Of a stretch of 64,000 bases of DNA, positions 1 through 11,811 are shown piece after piece (position 1 is the stretch's first letter; the number at the start of each line of letters is the position of its first letter). The translations under genes were made by a program, and so were the position numbers. Location: assembly GCF_033115175.1 (NCBI RefSeq), contig NC_084839.1, forward strand, positions 35,449,501-35,513,500, written 5' to 3'. The stretch is from Lepus europaeus. Taxonomy: Eukaryota; Chordata; Mammalia; Lagomorpha; Leporidae. The notes under the pieces are model-generated. The model did no database searches. It was not told the DNA's origin and worked only from the letters and a program-made list of their open reading frames with translations.

Positions 1-314
1 GCTGTGACATAGTGGGTAAAGCCACCACCTGCAGTGCCGGCATCCCATGTGGGCGCTGGTTCTAGCCCCAGCTGCTCCACTTCCAATCCAGCTCTCTGCT
101 ATGGCCTAGGAAAGCACTGGAAGATGACCCAAGTCCTTGAGCCCCTGCACCCGCATGGGAGACCTAGAAGAAACTCCTGGCTCCTGGATTCAGATCAGTG
201 CAGCTCAGGCCATTGTGGCCATCTGGGAGTGAACCAGCAGACTGAGGACCTCTCGCTCTCTGCCTCCGTCTCTCTGTAACTCTGCCTTTCAAATAAATAA
301 ATAAATCTTTTAAA
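1..314 (+). mobile_element. C-element SINE type I, head cut by window edge
   Basis: Type I means the C-element subgroup with an AAATAAATAAATCT tail. The first bases of the head are outside the window; the tail runs into a short (CA)n. Confidence 0.95.
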
Positions 315-587
315 CACACACACACACAAGGAAATGATAATGAAGTCAAAATAGTTCACTACATAAACTTAAAACAAAGAATGCAGTATGTAATAAAGGA
401 AATGAATTTAAAAAGCACAAAACATATAGAAAAAAGTAGCAAAATAGTAGCACTCCTTCTATGTCAGTAATTAAATTGAATCGAACTCTAATCAAAAGTA
501 GAATTTGGCAGAACGAATTAAAATACATGATCCGACTATATGCATCTGTCGGAGACCTACTTTTCACCTAAAAATATAAAGAGATTT

Positions 588-905
588 GGGGCCAGCACTG
601 TGGTATAGCGGGTAAAGCTGCCACCTGCAGTGCCGGCATCCCATATGGGTGCCAGTTTGAGTCCCAGCTGCTAGACTTCTAATCCAGCTCTCTGCTGTGG
701 CCTGGGAAAGCAGTGGAAGATGGCCCAAATCCTTGGGCCCCTGCACCTGCATGGGAGACTGAGAAGAAGCTCCTGGCTCCTGGCATCAGATCGGCGCAGC
801 TCTGGCCATTGCGGCCATCTGGGGAGTGAACCAGACTCTCCGTCTCTCTCTCTCTGTAACTCTTTCAAATAAATAAATAAAATAAATCTTTAAAAATAAA
901 TAAAA
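588..905 (+). mobile_element. C-element SINE type I
   Basis: Complete from GGGGCCAGCACTGTGG to an AAATAAATAAATAAAATAAATC tail; inserted in the L1 at the window start. Confidence 0.95.
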
Positions 906-1577
906 GCTACAAAATGCTGCTGAAGAAAATTAAAGACCTAAATAAATGAAAAGCCATTCTGTGTGCACAAGTAGTAATACAACACTGTTAGGACATAATT
1001 ATTAGCCAAAGTAGTCTAGATTCAAAGCAAGCTCTACTAAAATTCTAACAGTTTTCTTTTTCCCCCAGAAGTGGAAATCCCAGTTCTCAACTTCATACAG
1101 AACTGGAAGACATATATTTTAGGAGCCAAAATAATCAAGAAAATGTTGGAGGACTCATACTTTTTACTTCAAAACTTGCTATAATGCCACAATGTAGAAA
1201 TGGCATAAAGACATACAGACCAATGAAACAGAACTAAGAGCCCAGAAATAAACATAGATCTATAGGCAATTAATTTTTGACAAAGATACAAAGTTCATGC
1301 AATAGGGAATGAATTTTCTCTTCAACAAGCTACTGGGGACAACTCATTCTCACATTTAAAAATATTAAACTGGAGACTTCACTCGAACCAAACAGAAAAA
1401 TTAGCCTAAAATATATCAATGATCTAAAAATAAGAGCTAAAAACATAAGTCTCTTAGGAAAAAACAAAGGTAAGTCTTCAGGACTTTGGACTTGGCAATG
1501 TATTTAGTTATGACACCAAAAGCCAAGAAATGAAAGTAAATAAATTGGACTTCATCCAAATTAAAAACTTTTGTTTA

Positions 1578-1893
1578 GGGGCCAGTATTGTGCCATAGTG
1601 AGTGACGCCTCCTCCTGTGATGCTGGCATCCCATATGGGTGCCAGTTCGTGTCCCAGCTACTCCATTTCTGATCCAGCTCCCTGCTAGTGCCTGGGAAAA
1701 CAGCAGAAGATGGTCCAAGTACTTGGGTCCCTGCATCCATGTGGGAGATCTGGATGAAGTTCCTGGCTTTGGTTTTGCCCAGCCCTAGCCATTCTGGACA
1801 TTTGAGGAGTGAACCAGAGGATGAAAGATCTCTCTCTTTGTCTCCTCCTAATTCTACCTTGCAAGTAAATAAATAAATCTTTAAAGAAAAAAA
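1578..1893 (+). mobile_element. C-element SINE type I
   Basis: Full length; imperfect flanks TTTTGTT on both sides suggest the insertion site in the L1. Confidence 0.94.
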
Positions 1894-2549
1894 TATTTTG
1901 TTCACCAGAGGACATGGTCAAAAAACTGAAATGCTAACCTCTTGATTGGGTTTGGAATCAGATAAAATACTTGAAGATATACATCTGTTAACATCACAAT
2001 TCTGTTAGAATCTCCTAAAATTCAACAACAGAAAATACAAACAACCAAATGAAGAAATGGGCAATGGACTTGAACAGACATTTCTCAAAGACATACAAAT
2101 GGCCAACAAGCACATGAAAAAATGTTCAACATCATCAGTTATTAGGGAAATACAAACCCAAAGCACAATGAGATACCATTTCATACCTACTAGGAGGGGT
2201 ATATTAAAGAAAAAGGAAAAGAAACTAAGCAAGGATGTGAAGAAATTGACCTTTGTGCATGCTGATAGGAATCTAAGATGGTACAGCCTCTGCAGAAAAC
2301 AATGTGGCAGTTCCTCAAAAAGCTAACCATAGCAATCACCGGCTGACCCAGCAATTACACTTCAAGGTACACACCCAAAAGAACTGAAAAAAGAGACTCA
2401 AACTGACACTTGTATGCCAATGTTCATTGTAGCAAAAGTCAAAAGCTGGGAAATACTCAATATCCATGGAGAGATGATTTGATAAACAAAATATGCTAAA
2501 TACACACAATAGAATATAATTCAACCTTAAAAGGAGTGGAATTCTGGTG

Positions 2550-2563
<14 letters not shown>

Positions 2564-2580
<17 letters not shown>

Positions 2581-2885
2581 TTTGGACAGGTAGAGTTATA
2601 GACAGTGAGAGAGAGAGACAGAAAGGTCTTCCTTCTGTTGGTTCACTTCCCAAATGGCCGCTACGGCCAGCACACTGCGCCAATCCGAAGCCAGGAGCCA
2701 GGTGCTTCTTCCTGGTTTCCCTTGCAAGTGCAGGGGCCCAAGCACTTGGGCCATCCTATACTGCCTCCTGGGCCACAGCAGAGAGCTGCACTGGAAGAGG
2801 AGCAATCGGGACTAGAACCTGGCGCCCATATGGGATGCTGGCACCACAGGCAGAGGATTAACCAAGTGAGCCACAGCACTGGCCC
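2564..2885 (-). mobile_element. C-element SINE type II, antisense
   Basis: Type II means the subgroup whose tail begins CTGCCTGTC followed by A-run; here it has CTACCTGTCC. A (GT)n at 2,547-2,563 lies beyond the tail. GAATTCTGG / GAAATTCTGG flank it. Confidence 0.93.
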
Positions 2886-3231
2886 TGGAATGAAATTCTG
2901 GTATTGCTACAATATGGAAGGTCCATTTGCAAACATTATGCTAACTGAAAGAAGTCAGAAACAAATGAAAAAATACTTAAAATTCCAAATATCAGAATAT
3001 GAATGATCCAGAATAGGCAGATTGATACAAAGTAGATTAGAGGTTACTATGGAATGGGAGAAGTGGGTATTTATTGCTTAATGTGTACAGAGTTTCTGTT
3101 TGGGTGATGTGAAAATTTTGGATGAGACTCTAACATCATTGAACAGCATTCTTGAAAATGGTTAAAACAGCAATTTTAACATTACAAAAATTTTACCACA
3201 ATAAAAATTCAAAGAAAAAATTATTAAATAT

Positions 3232-3545
3232 GGGGTAGGCATTGTGGTACAGCAAGTTAAGCCACCATGTGTGATGCTGGTCTTCCAATACTAGAGTACC
3301 ACTTTGACTTCAACCGCTCCACTTCTGATCCACTCCCTGCTGATGCGACTGGGAAAGCAGTGGAAGATGGCCCAAGTACCTGGGATCCTATACCCACAGG
3401 GGAGACCTAGATGGAGTTCCAGGCTCCTGGCTTTGAATGTTGTAGTCATCTAGGGAGTGGGCCTGCAGATAGAAAAACTCTTTCTCTCTCTCCTTCTTTC
3501 TTTGTCATTCTGCTTTTCAAATAAATAAATCTTATTTTAAATAAG
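3232..3545 (+). mobile_element. C-element SINE, diverged
   Basis: TTATTAAATAT is repeated on both sides as target duplication. Confidence 0.9.
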
Positions 3546-4043
3546 TTATTAAATATATGTACATAAATCAAAATCCCACCAAAGTCCTTAAACAGCTACG
3601 AATGAAATTATCAAAAGGATGCTTCATTACAAATTACTGAGCCATCCACAAATAACATAAACAGAAAATAACTGTTTCAGGAATCAAAGAATAACTGAAA
3701 TTTAAGTTAACATTCCAAAAAACTCAATTTTAATTAAAAATTTAACTTAAAACTTGTTTTATTCTTTGATTTCTCTGTAACTTTCTATGTGATAGGATTG
3801 ATATTCAATTCAGCTACTTTAACAAGTATAGGAAGATTATGGATTTTTTTAAATCAGATGTAAATTTCTTAAAAATAACAATTATTGTTTTATTTTTTAG
3901 TTTTATATCCATAATACTTAGCCAATAATAAGTTCTCAACTAAATTGGTAAATAAAACAAAATCAGTAAAAATCAGCAATGATAGTAGCATTAAAGAGAC
4001 TCTCAAAATTATCTTCCTGTTACAGTTTAAAAATACCCATTTT
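3546..4043. other. AT-rich DNA, no gene recognised
   Basis: May include further L1 debris; nothing firm. Confidence 0.4.
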
Positions 4044-4360
4044 GGGGCTAGCGTGATATAGTAGCATGGGTTAAGCCGACCACCACCACCCATGATGCCA
4101 ACACCCCATACAGGTGTCATTTTGAGTCACAGCTGCTCTACTTCTGATCCAGCTCCCTGTTAATGTGCCTGGGAAAGCGGCAGAAGATGGACTAAGTGCT
4201 TGGCTCTTGCCACCCACATGGGAGGGCTGGATAAAATGCCTGTTTCCTGGTTTTAGTCTGGCCCACCTCTGGATATTGCAGGAGTGAACCATAGATGGAA
4301 GATCTCTTAGTAGCTCCCTTTCAAAGAAAGAAATAAATCTTAAAAAAAAAAAAAAAAAAG
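4044..4360 (+). mobile_element. C-element SINE type I
   Basis: Long terminal A-run (4,341-4,359); similar AAAATACCCATTTT and AAAACCTATTTTT flanks. Confidence 0.93.
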
Positions 4361-4440
4361 GAAAACAAAAACCTATTTTTAAATAACATCTAAAAATTTC
4401 AGAGCCCATAAAATTAAAACTTTAAGACTTTTATTTCTTT

Positions 4441-5165
4441 ATTTAAGATTTTATTTATGTGAAAGGTAGGGGTTTTTTTTGTTTTTTTTTTTTGTTTGTT
4501 TGTTTGTTTTTTTGTTTTTTTGTTTTTTTTTGACAGGCAGAGTGGACAGTGAGAAAGGTCTTCCTTTGCCGTTGGTTCACCCTCCAATGGCCACCGTGGC
4601 CGGCGCGCTGCAGCTGGCATACTGCGCTGATCCGAAGGCAGGAGCCAGGTGCTTCTCCTGGTCTCCCATGGGGTGCAGGGCCCAAGCACTTGGGCCATCC
4701 TCCACTGCACTCCCGGGCCACAGCAGAGAGCTGGCTTGGAAGAGGGGCCACCGGGACAGAATCCGGCGCCCCGACCGGGACTAGAACCCAGTGTGCCAGC
4801 ACCGCTAGGCGGAAGATTAGCCCGTTGAGCCATGGCGCCGGCCCGAAAGGTAGTGTTACAGACAGAGAGAGGTAGAGACACAGAGAAAGGTCTTCCATCC
4901 ACTGGTTCACTCCCCAAATGGCTGCAACAGCCAGAGTTGCGATCCAAAGCCAGGAGCCAGGAGCCAGGAGCCAGGAGCTTCCTCTGGGTCTCCCACATGG
5001 GTGCTGGAGCTCAAGTACTGGGGTCATCTTCCACTGCTTTTGCTTCCTCAGGCCATAGCAGAGACCTAGATTTGAAGAGGAGCAGCCAGGACACGAACTG
5101 GCACCCATAGAGGATGCTGGCACTGCAGGTGGAGGCTTAACCTACTATGCCACAGTGCTGTCCCC
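4441..5165 (-). mobile_element. C-element SINE type I, antisense, host of a nested SINE
   Basis: Tail part 4,441-4,469 and body 4,845-5,165 belong to one element; the middle is a type II insertion. A GGAGCCA unit is repeated three times near 4,957-4,977. Confidence 0.94.
4470..4844 (-). mobile_element. C-element SINE type II, nested
   Basis: Flanked by a perfect GAAAGGTAG duplication (4,461-4,469 and 4,845-4,853), so it jumped into the host SINE. Tail is a degenerate (TTTG)n. Confidence 0.95.
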
Positions 5166-5700
5166 CCAAAGCTAATACTTTAAATGACTTCTACGTTCCC
5201 ATGCCCAATTCCAATGGATGGTTGCCAGGGTTTGCATTTAAGAGGAATTTCATTTACTGGTTTGTGTTTGTCTGCCACAGAGGTAGCCCATACTAGAATG
5301 GTAACCAGCAAAGAGTAATCTTTGTAGCTGAACTGTTGGGCTACTCAGGACTGTTGATCTGCCTGAAGTACTCCCAGTTCACTAGTTCATATAGTAATAA
5401 ACTAGCCATCATTTGCAACTGTTTTCTCTTACTGTCTGGGTTGCATTTTTGCACATTAAAGAATTAATTACCAAAGCAATGAATATGAAAATCAGTTTAT
5501 TTGATTAACCACTGAACAAACATTAATTTCAATGAGAAGTTTGTTTTTGCCTCTTAAGAATTCACCAAGACATTCTTTTTTTTTTCTTTTCTTTTAATAT
5601 AAGGAGTTGGTGGGGGAAAGACAAGTACCTACCTAAGTGGAAGGAAACTATAATTTAATTATTCCAACTCAGGCAATTCACAGGCTGAGAGATAACACTG
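5166..5700. other. no recognisable gene or repeat
   Basis: Unique-looking intronic sequence. Confidence 0.4.
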
Positions 5701-6126
5701 GCCATGAGAATGAGTCTCTCCGATCTGACTACAGATAGCACAAGTGACTGAGGGCCCCAGTAGCTACACTAAAATCCACCACTGCATTTGTACACTAGCG
5801 CTGTTTCTCACTGGCTCCTCCCACTCAGTGATGAGCAAGGAAGGCACGTACTAAGGCCAGCCTGTTCCTGGGTGATGTGGAATTCCTGTGATAGGCAACT
5901 TTTACTCAAAGACTCGATAGTCCTTGGCAAACTTTCCTTAGTACTGCACTGCAGTCTAAGACATTTCCACCCAAAGATGCTTCCTTCCTTAGCACTTTCC
6001 TGCACTTGGAGACAGACACGCCTCACAGTCTGATGACTTCTCTCACAAGTATTTTTTCATCTAACAAATTTCTTACATGCTTATATCCATCTTGGCATCT
6101 GCTTCTAAGAGGACCTAAATTAATAC
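5700..6126 (+). mobile_element. ancient LTR-like sequence, unclassified
   Basis: Ends CTTCTAAGAGGACCTAAATTAATACA, a pattern common to old mammalian LTR 3' ends. The body is repeat-like but not assigned. Confidence 0.3.
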
Positions 6127-6329
6127 AATGACAAAAGGTTTGCCTTGAAGTACCATGCATTTTTTTTTAATCTGGCCACTTAAAAAAAAATTTCTAAGAT
6201 ATAGTATTTGCTACCCTGTTTGCTAAAATAAAATATACTAAACATAACTCCAACGCCTTGTGGCTGGTAAAGATCTCAACTAAGATACACCTAATTCATT
6301 AGCAGTGTGTTCTTCAGAGGACAGAGCCA

Positions 6330-6465
6330 GAACCACATGCAATTCTACAAATATATAATGGGCACTTGTTATACATCAGAAATACATTAAGCATTACCTG
6401 TAACACAAAAGTCAGTTGGATGCTATGCATGCCCTCAAGGCACTCCCAATCTACAAGAAGATAGA
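6330..6465 (-). mobile_element. possible L2 3' end, antisense
   Basis: ATAATGGGCACTTGTTATAC and the following CCCTCAAGGCACTCCCAATC recall antisense L2 3' UTR. Weak. Confidence 0.4.
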
Positions 6466-6689
6466 AGCCACAGATTGAAACAACCTTTAATCATTAACTT
6501 AAAATTGAGGTCTGAGGCATTTGAAATGTACTTTGAAAAACATCAGCAGTGCCTTCAGGGTGTACTTGCCTGTGATTATCAAGGACAGTTCAATGAAGAT
6601 GCCTTCCACACCTGCCAGGGTTGGCTATCCCCAAGGTGTACATCCCTGCTGTCATGGTTCTCACACACTCCATCCCCAAATACTGAAGG

Positions 6690-7315
6690 TTCCTCAGTCC
6701 ACCTCCAAATAGGCCCCTCTCCTGGTACTCCCTCATTTAGCACCATCACTACTTAGATCCCCAATGAGAAACCTGGGAGTACTCTGACTCCTCTCCTAGG
6801 TCTGTGCTAACTTACTCTTCAAGCTACCTCTAAATCTCACTAAAACCAGTCCACTCTTCTCTATCTCCGTAGCTGACTAGACAAGGCCACCATCATCTCT
6901 TCCATGATGCTACAAGGAAATCCTTACTGCTCTTCCTGCCCACTATTCAGTTCCCATTAATCCATGGCCCTAGAGCACACAGTGATCCTTAAAAATGCAT
7001 GTCTAGCTGTCAATATTCTGCTTAATATTCTCCAACGGCTAGGCCCCATACTTCATATTCCAGCGACTTGGAATTCTGAAAATTCTGGCTTCCTCTTGGC
7101 CTCTGAGCTACCACAACCCTTGGACTTATTTCTTCCTAATTCTTAGCTGGCTAATCCTTACATTTTAAATGTCACTTCCACCACTCCCACTCAGAAGCAG
7201 GCAAAAGCGATCTCCTATCTTCCTATTTGCCACGCACCCTAAGATCATTATTCCTCAGCCTGTACCTCTTTATGGTCTATGTTTTCTTTTCATTAACTGG
7301 TTCTCATAAAATTCT
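6690..7315 (+). mobile_element. L2 3' fragment, sense
   Basis: AGTGATCCTTAAAAATGCAT, TTCTCCAACGGCTAGGCCCC, CATTTTAAATGTCACTTCC and the terminal CTTTATGGTCTATG fit L2 in sense order. Confidence 0.65.
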
Positions 7316-7323
7316 TACTTTGG

Positions 7324-7627
7324 CAGGTGGGTGTTCAGCCTAGCAGTTAAGATGCCAGTTAGGATGCCCCATGTCCCAAATCAGAGTGCCTGGGTTGGAT
7401 TCTCAGCTCTGGTTCTTAATTCTAGATCCCTGCTAGTGCTAGGAGAAAACAGTGATGGTTCAAGTACTTAGGTTCCTGCCACCCATGTGGGAGACCTAGA
7501 TTGCATTCCCAGCTACTGGCTTTGGCCCTGCCCAGCTCAGTTTCAGCTGTTGTGGGCATCTGAGGAATAAATGAGCAGATGGGAGCATTCTCTTTCTCTG
7601 CCCCTCAAATAAATTCTTTTAAACACT
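7324..7627 (+). mobile_element. C-element SINE, old divergent subgroup
   Basis: Has the older head GTGTTCAGCCTAGCAGTTAA and CATGTCCCAAATCAGAGTGC instead of the type I head. Confidence 0.88.
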
Positions 7628-7758
7628 AAATAACAAAAACTTTAAAAATAAAATTCTAAACTTTTTATGCAGCAAATCTTTTATTTTCAAATGAAATCAT
7701 ATATGAAGACCCAATATGTAAAAGGGCTGAACTCCTTAGCTTAAAGTAAAGGGTTTCA

Positions 7759-8059
7759 TGGTGCCAGCATCCCATATGGGCACCAGTTGTGTCTGGCTGC
7801 TCCTCTTCTGATCCAGCTCTCTGCTATGGCCTGGGAAAGTAGTAGAAGATGGCCCAAGTCCTTGGGCCCCTGCACCCGCGTGGGAGACCCGGAAGTAGCT
7901 CCTGGCTTTGATCAGCCCAGCTCTGGATACTGCAGCCATTTGGGGAGTGAACCAGTGGATGGAAGACCTTTCTCTCAGTCTCTCCCTTCCCCCCACCCCC
8001 ACCCCCCATAACTCTACCTCTCAAAGAAATAAATAAAATCCTTAAAACAAAAACAAAAA
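7759..8059 (+). mobile_element. C-element SINE type I, 5'-truncated (donor of the 13.6-kb patch)
   Basis: Starts inside the head at TGGTGCCAGCATCC. AAAGTAAAGGGTTTCA (7,743-7,758) recurs with one difference at 8,060-8,075, proving the left flank was pre-existing genomic DNA. See the chimera at 13,582. Confidence 0.92.
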
Positions 8060-8156
8060 AAAGTAAGGGGTTTCAAAATCCTTTTCATTCTAGCTTCCCT
8101 CTCCTGAAGCACTTCTCCCCTAAAGTCTAGGATTCAGGACAATTTGAATACCAATC

Positions 8157-8181
8157 TACTATACTATACTATACTATACTG
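8157..8181. repeat. (ATACT)n pentanucleotide microsatellite
   Basis: Four to five ACTAT/CTATA-register units of five bases. Confidence 0.9.
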
Positions 8182-8199
8182 TCTACTGAAAGGAGGCTA

Positions 8200-8415
8200 T
8201 CCAAAAGAAACCTTTGAAACTAGACAAACTTAGATGCAACTCCTGGTTGCATTCATTAGTTAGAAAATCTTGAGCAATTTGCCCTCTGAAGATTCATTTC
8301 CTCGGCTGTTAAACTGGGCTAGTAACACTTGGAAAAGTAAATGGGTAGCACAGAATTAATTAGGAAAACTACAGTGCCTAAAATAATGGTATGTACAAAA
8401 GCTCATAAAATACTA
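8200..8415 (+). mobile_element. MIR SINE, sense
   Basis: CTTGAGCAATTTGCCCTCTG, CGGCTGTTAAACTGGGCTAG and CAGTGCCTAAAATAATGG follow MIR order. Confidence 0.6.
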
Positions 8416-8421
8416 TCTGCC

Positions 8422-8752
8422 GGGGCCGGCGCTGTTGTATAGTGGGCTAAGCCTTGGCCTGCAGCACTGGCATCCCTTATGTGCTGGCTGTTCCTCTTCT
8501 GATCCAGCTCTCTGATATAGCCTGGGAGGTAGTGGAAGATGGCCCAATTGCTTGGACCCCTATACCCACATGGGAGACCCAGAAGAAGCTTCTGGTTCCT
8601 GGCTTCATACCGGTGCATCTCTGGCCATTGTAGCCAATTGGGGAGTGAACCAGTGGATGGAAAACCTCTCTCTCTCTCTCTCTCTCTCTGCCTCTCCTTC
8701 ATCTGTGTAACTCTTTCAAATAAATAAAATCTTAAAAAAAAAAAAAAAAAAG
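8422..8752 (+). mobile_element. C-element SINE type I
   Basis: Head GGGGCCGGCGCTGTTG; (CT)n inside the pyrimidine tract; 18-base terminal A-run. Confidence 0.95.
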
Positions 8753-8754
8753 AT

Positions 8755-8942
8755 CCAGAGGGTCCATCACTGTAGCACATCAGGTTAAAGTTTGTGAAAT
8801 CAGCTTCCCATACCAGAGTGCTAGTTCCAGTCTCAGTTACTCTGCTTCTGATCTAGAACCCTAATATATCTAGAAAGGCAGCAGAAAATGACCCAAGGAA
8901 TTGGACTCCAGCCACCCCTGTAGGAGACCTGGATGGAATTCA
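8755..8942 (+). mobile_element. C-element SINE, old, 3'-truncated
   Basis: CATCACTGTAGCACATCAGG through CAGGAGACCTGGATGGAATT-like body, then lost where L1 begins. Confidence 0.75.
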
Positions 8943-8944
8943 TA

Positions 8945-10075
8945 AAAACACCAATACTATCCAACTAGATATCAGAATGAAAAACAAAATGAACATCAAC
9001 TCCTGTTTTGTATCATACACAACAATTAACTTGAAATGAACCAAAAGTTATGTAAAAGCTAAAACTATAAAGCTGTTAGAAAGTAACATCAGGAAACTAT
9101 CTGCATGACTTCGTGGCAGAAGGACTGTGAGAATACAGAATGCAATCATCTTTAACAATAAAGGAGATCAACTTGACTCCATCAATATTAAGCAATTCTC
9201 ACAAAAACCAAAATCAAGACCAGTAGGAATATAAATAGGCAAGCCACAGACTAGAAGAAAATATCTGTTAAAATATATATCTGTCAAAGAACTCTTAGAA
9301 TTGAACACTAAAAAGAGAAATGGCTTAATCTTTTTTAATAGGCAAATGATTTGGGGAGACACTGCCCAAAGGAATATATATAAATTATCCATAAAAACAT
9401 AGAAAGTGCTCAGTGTATCACTATGCCCCCATCACAATGACTAAAATTAAAGAATGGTAAAACCAAAATATTGGCAAAGATTTGGAGCAACTGGAACTGT
9501 CACACATTACCGGAGAGAATGTAAAACTGTACAATTACTTTGGAAAACGGACTGGCAGTTCCATTATAAAACTAAACAGACATCTACCCTATGAGCCATT
9601 TCTTCTGGTATTTACCCAAGACAAATGAAAACATGTCCACAAAAAGACTTAAGATGATTCATGGCAGCTTTATTCATAATAGCCCCAAATTTAAAAATCC
9701 CAGATATCCATCCACTGGATAAAACTGTGACATATTAATATGATAGAAAAAAGGACTGAATTCCTAAAAATGCAACCTCTAAAGTCACACACAAAATATA
9801 TATATACTGTGTGATTCTATTTATATGATGCTCTAGAACAGATGAGATTAATCAATGGTGGGATGGTAAAGTATCAGAACAGTGGTTGCCTCTGGGAGGT
9901 GGGACAGGGATTGACTGAGAAGGCACACAGAAGGAGTTTCAGGAGTTATGGTAATGTCTATATCTTGAAAGAAACTTGAATTATATGCATTTATCAAAAT
10001 GTATTAAATGGTACAATTAACACTTGTGTATTCTATTGTACATACATTTTACCTAAAAACCAAAAAAAAAAAAAA
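8945..10075 (+). mobile_element. L1M 3' fragment, sense
   Basis: ORF2 C-terminal region and 3' UTR: CACAATGACTAAAATTAAAG, ATGAGCCATTTCTTCTGGTA, GGCAGCTTTATTCATAATAG, then GTGGTTGCCTCTGGGAGGTG and a terminal A-run at about 10,060-10,075. Frames are broken. Confidence 0.87.
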
Positions 10076-10178
10076 TGTAAACAATACTGAACTCCAGTTA
10101 GTGATATGCAAACTGCAGTATTTAGGAATAAGATAGATTGATGTCTATAACTTTGAAATGCATAAAACATAAAATGGA

Positions 10179-10442
10179 GGGGCTGGCACCGTGGTGCAGT
10201 AGGTTAATCCTCCACCTGCGGCGCTGACATCCCATATGGACACTGGTTCTAGTCCCAGCTGCTCCCTCTTCCAATCCAGCTCTCTGCTGTGGCCTGGGAA
10301 AGCAGTAGAAGATGGGAGACCCAGAAGAAGCTCGTGGCTCCTGGCTTCTGGGGAGTGAAGCAGTGGATTGAAGACCTCTGTCTCTGTCTCTACCTCTCTC
10401 TGTAACTGTCTTTCAAATATATAAAAATAAATCTTTAAAAAT
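10179..10442 (+). mobile_element. C-element SINE type I with internal deletion
   Basis: About 45 bp of the body (the CCCAAGTCCTTGGGCCCC segment) is missing. Confidence 0.92.
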
Positions 10443-10755
10443 ATTTTATTTATTTATTTGAGAATAGAGTTGCAGACAGTGAGAGGGAGAGGTCTCCCCT
10501 CTCTTGGTTCACTCCCCAAATGTCCGCAACGGCCAGAACTGTGCCAATCCAAAGCCAGGAGCCAAGAGCTTCCTCTGAGTATCCTATGTGGGTACCGGGG
10601 CCCAAGCACTTGGGCCATCTTCTACTGCTTTCCCAGGTCATAGCAGAGAGCTGGACTGGAAGAAGAGCAGCCAGGACTAGAACCGGCGCCCATGTGAGAT
10701 GTCGGTGCCACAGGCGGAGGATTGACCTACTGCGCCTTGGCCACGGCCACGGCCC
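10443..10755 (-). mobile_element. C-element SINE type I, antisense
   Basis: Tail-to-tail with the previous copy, giving an inverted pair at about 10.18-10.76 kb. The head shows a triple GGCCAC repeat at the right edge. Confidence 0.93.
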
Positions 10756-11164
10756 TCCTAAACTCTCTTTATAGCCTTACTTTCTTTCATCCAAAATGTC
10801 CCCATTCTCCTAGACTCTACTGCAGCCACCTGCAACCATCTTCTCTGCCCATTTACATGAATGGAAAGTACTGCTGCAGGAAAATCTCACAATTGCCAGA
10901 TCAATGCTACCCCAAATTAGTGGTCTACACAGTCAGCAACTCCTCTTTTAGTCACGGTGGAGGTCCTGCATGTCCACAGCAGTAATCCCAAAACTTCATC
11001 GCTTAGCCCCTTTTCATTCCCCTTTTTGCTCTCTGTAAAGGACCTTGCCTTTCATTTCATCACGAACTCCCTGCTCCCCAGTTATCTCTATCCCTCCTCT
11101 CAGAGGAATGGATGTCACCACCCTGCTAGAGGCAGCCTAACACACAGGCTTTAAAAATGCAGAC
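10756..11164. other. no recognisable gene or repeat
   Basis: C-rich on the plus strand; frames show no known domain. Confidence 0.4.
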
Positions 11165-11505
11165 TCTCAGGGTGCCCATTTGGCACAGAAGAGAGGTAAT
11201 GCTTGGGACACCCACATCCCAGAGGAAAGTAGTAGGTTCATTCAGGTCCTGATTCTATTTCCAACTTTATTTTTTTGTTGTTGTTTTTGTTTTTTGCTGA
11301 ATGTATCCTGGGAGACAATAAGTGATGGCTCAAATACTTGGGTCCCTGACATGTGGGAGACCTGGATTGAGTTCTGTTCTCCTGGCTTTGGTCTGACCCA
11401 GTCCAATTATGGCCATTTGAGGAGTGAACCAACAGATGGAAGATCTCTCTCTTTCTGTGTTGGTGTGGTGTATGTGTTTCAAATAAGTGAAAGTAAATAA
11501 TATAC
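11165..11505 (+). mobile_element. C-element SINE, old divergent subgroup
   Basis: Contains an internal T-rich (TTTTTGTTG) insertion at 11,270-11,297; tail CAAATAAGTGAAAGTAAATA. Confidence 0.82.
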
Positions 11506-11811
11506 TGCTTTTAAAATTTATTTCAAAGGCACAGTAACAAAGAGACAGAGATCTTCCATTCACTGGTTCATTCCCCAAATGGCTGCAGGAGCCAGGGTTG
11601 GGTCAAACTGAAGTTAGGAGCTTGAACTCCATCTGGGTCTCCCACATGAGTAGCAGAGGCTCCAAGTACTTGGGCCATCATCCACTGCTTTCCCAGGCAC
11701 ATTAGCAGGGAACTGGATTGGAAGTGGAGCAGTAGTGACTTGATTATGCTCAGATATGGAATGCTGGTATTGAAAGCTATGGTTTACCCCATTGCACCGC
11801 AATGCCAGGCC
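11506..11811 (-). mobile_element. C-element SINE type I, antisense
   Basis: Tail-to-tail with the previous element; ends CAATGCCAGGCCC. Confidence 0.92.

Larger units (their letters stand above)
315..3230 (+). mobile_element. L1 (L1M-type) fragment, sense, split by SINEs
   Basis: Pieces 315-587, 906-1,577, 1,894-2,563 and 2,886-3,230 match L1 ORF2 and 3' UTR in order, for example ATTAAAGACCTAAATAAATG, GAAATGGGCAATGGACTTGA and CCAAAAGAACTGAAAAAAGA. The first piece resembles the 5' endonuclease region and the rest the C-terminal half, so an internal deletion exists. All frames are broken. Confidence 0.85.

Noticed and set aside
315..3230. Active L1 element at the left edge
   Set aside because: ORF2 is internally deleted, frame-broken and interrupted by SINEs.
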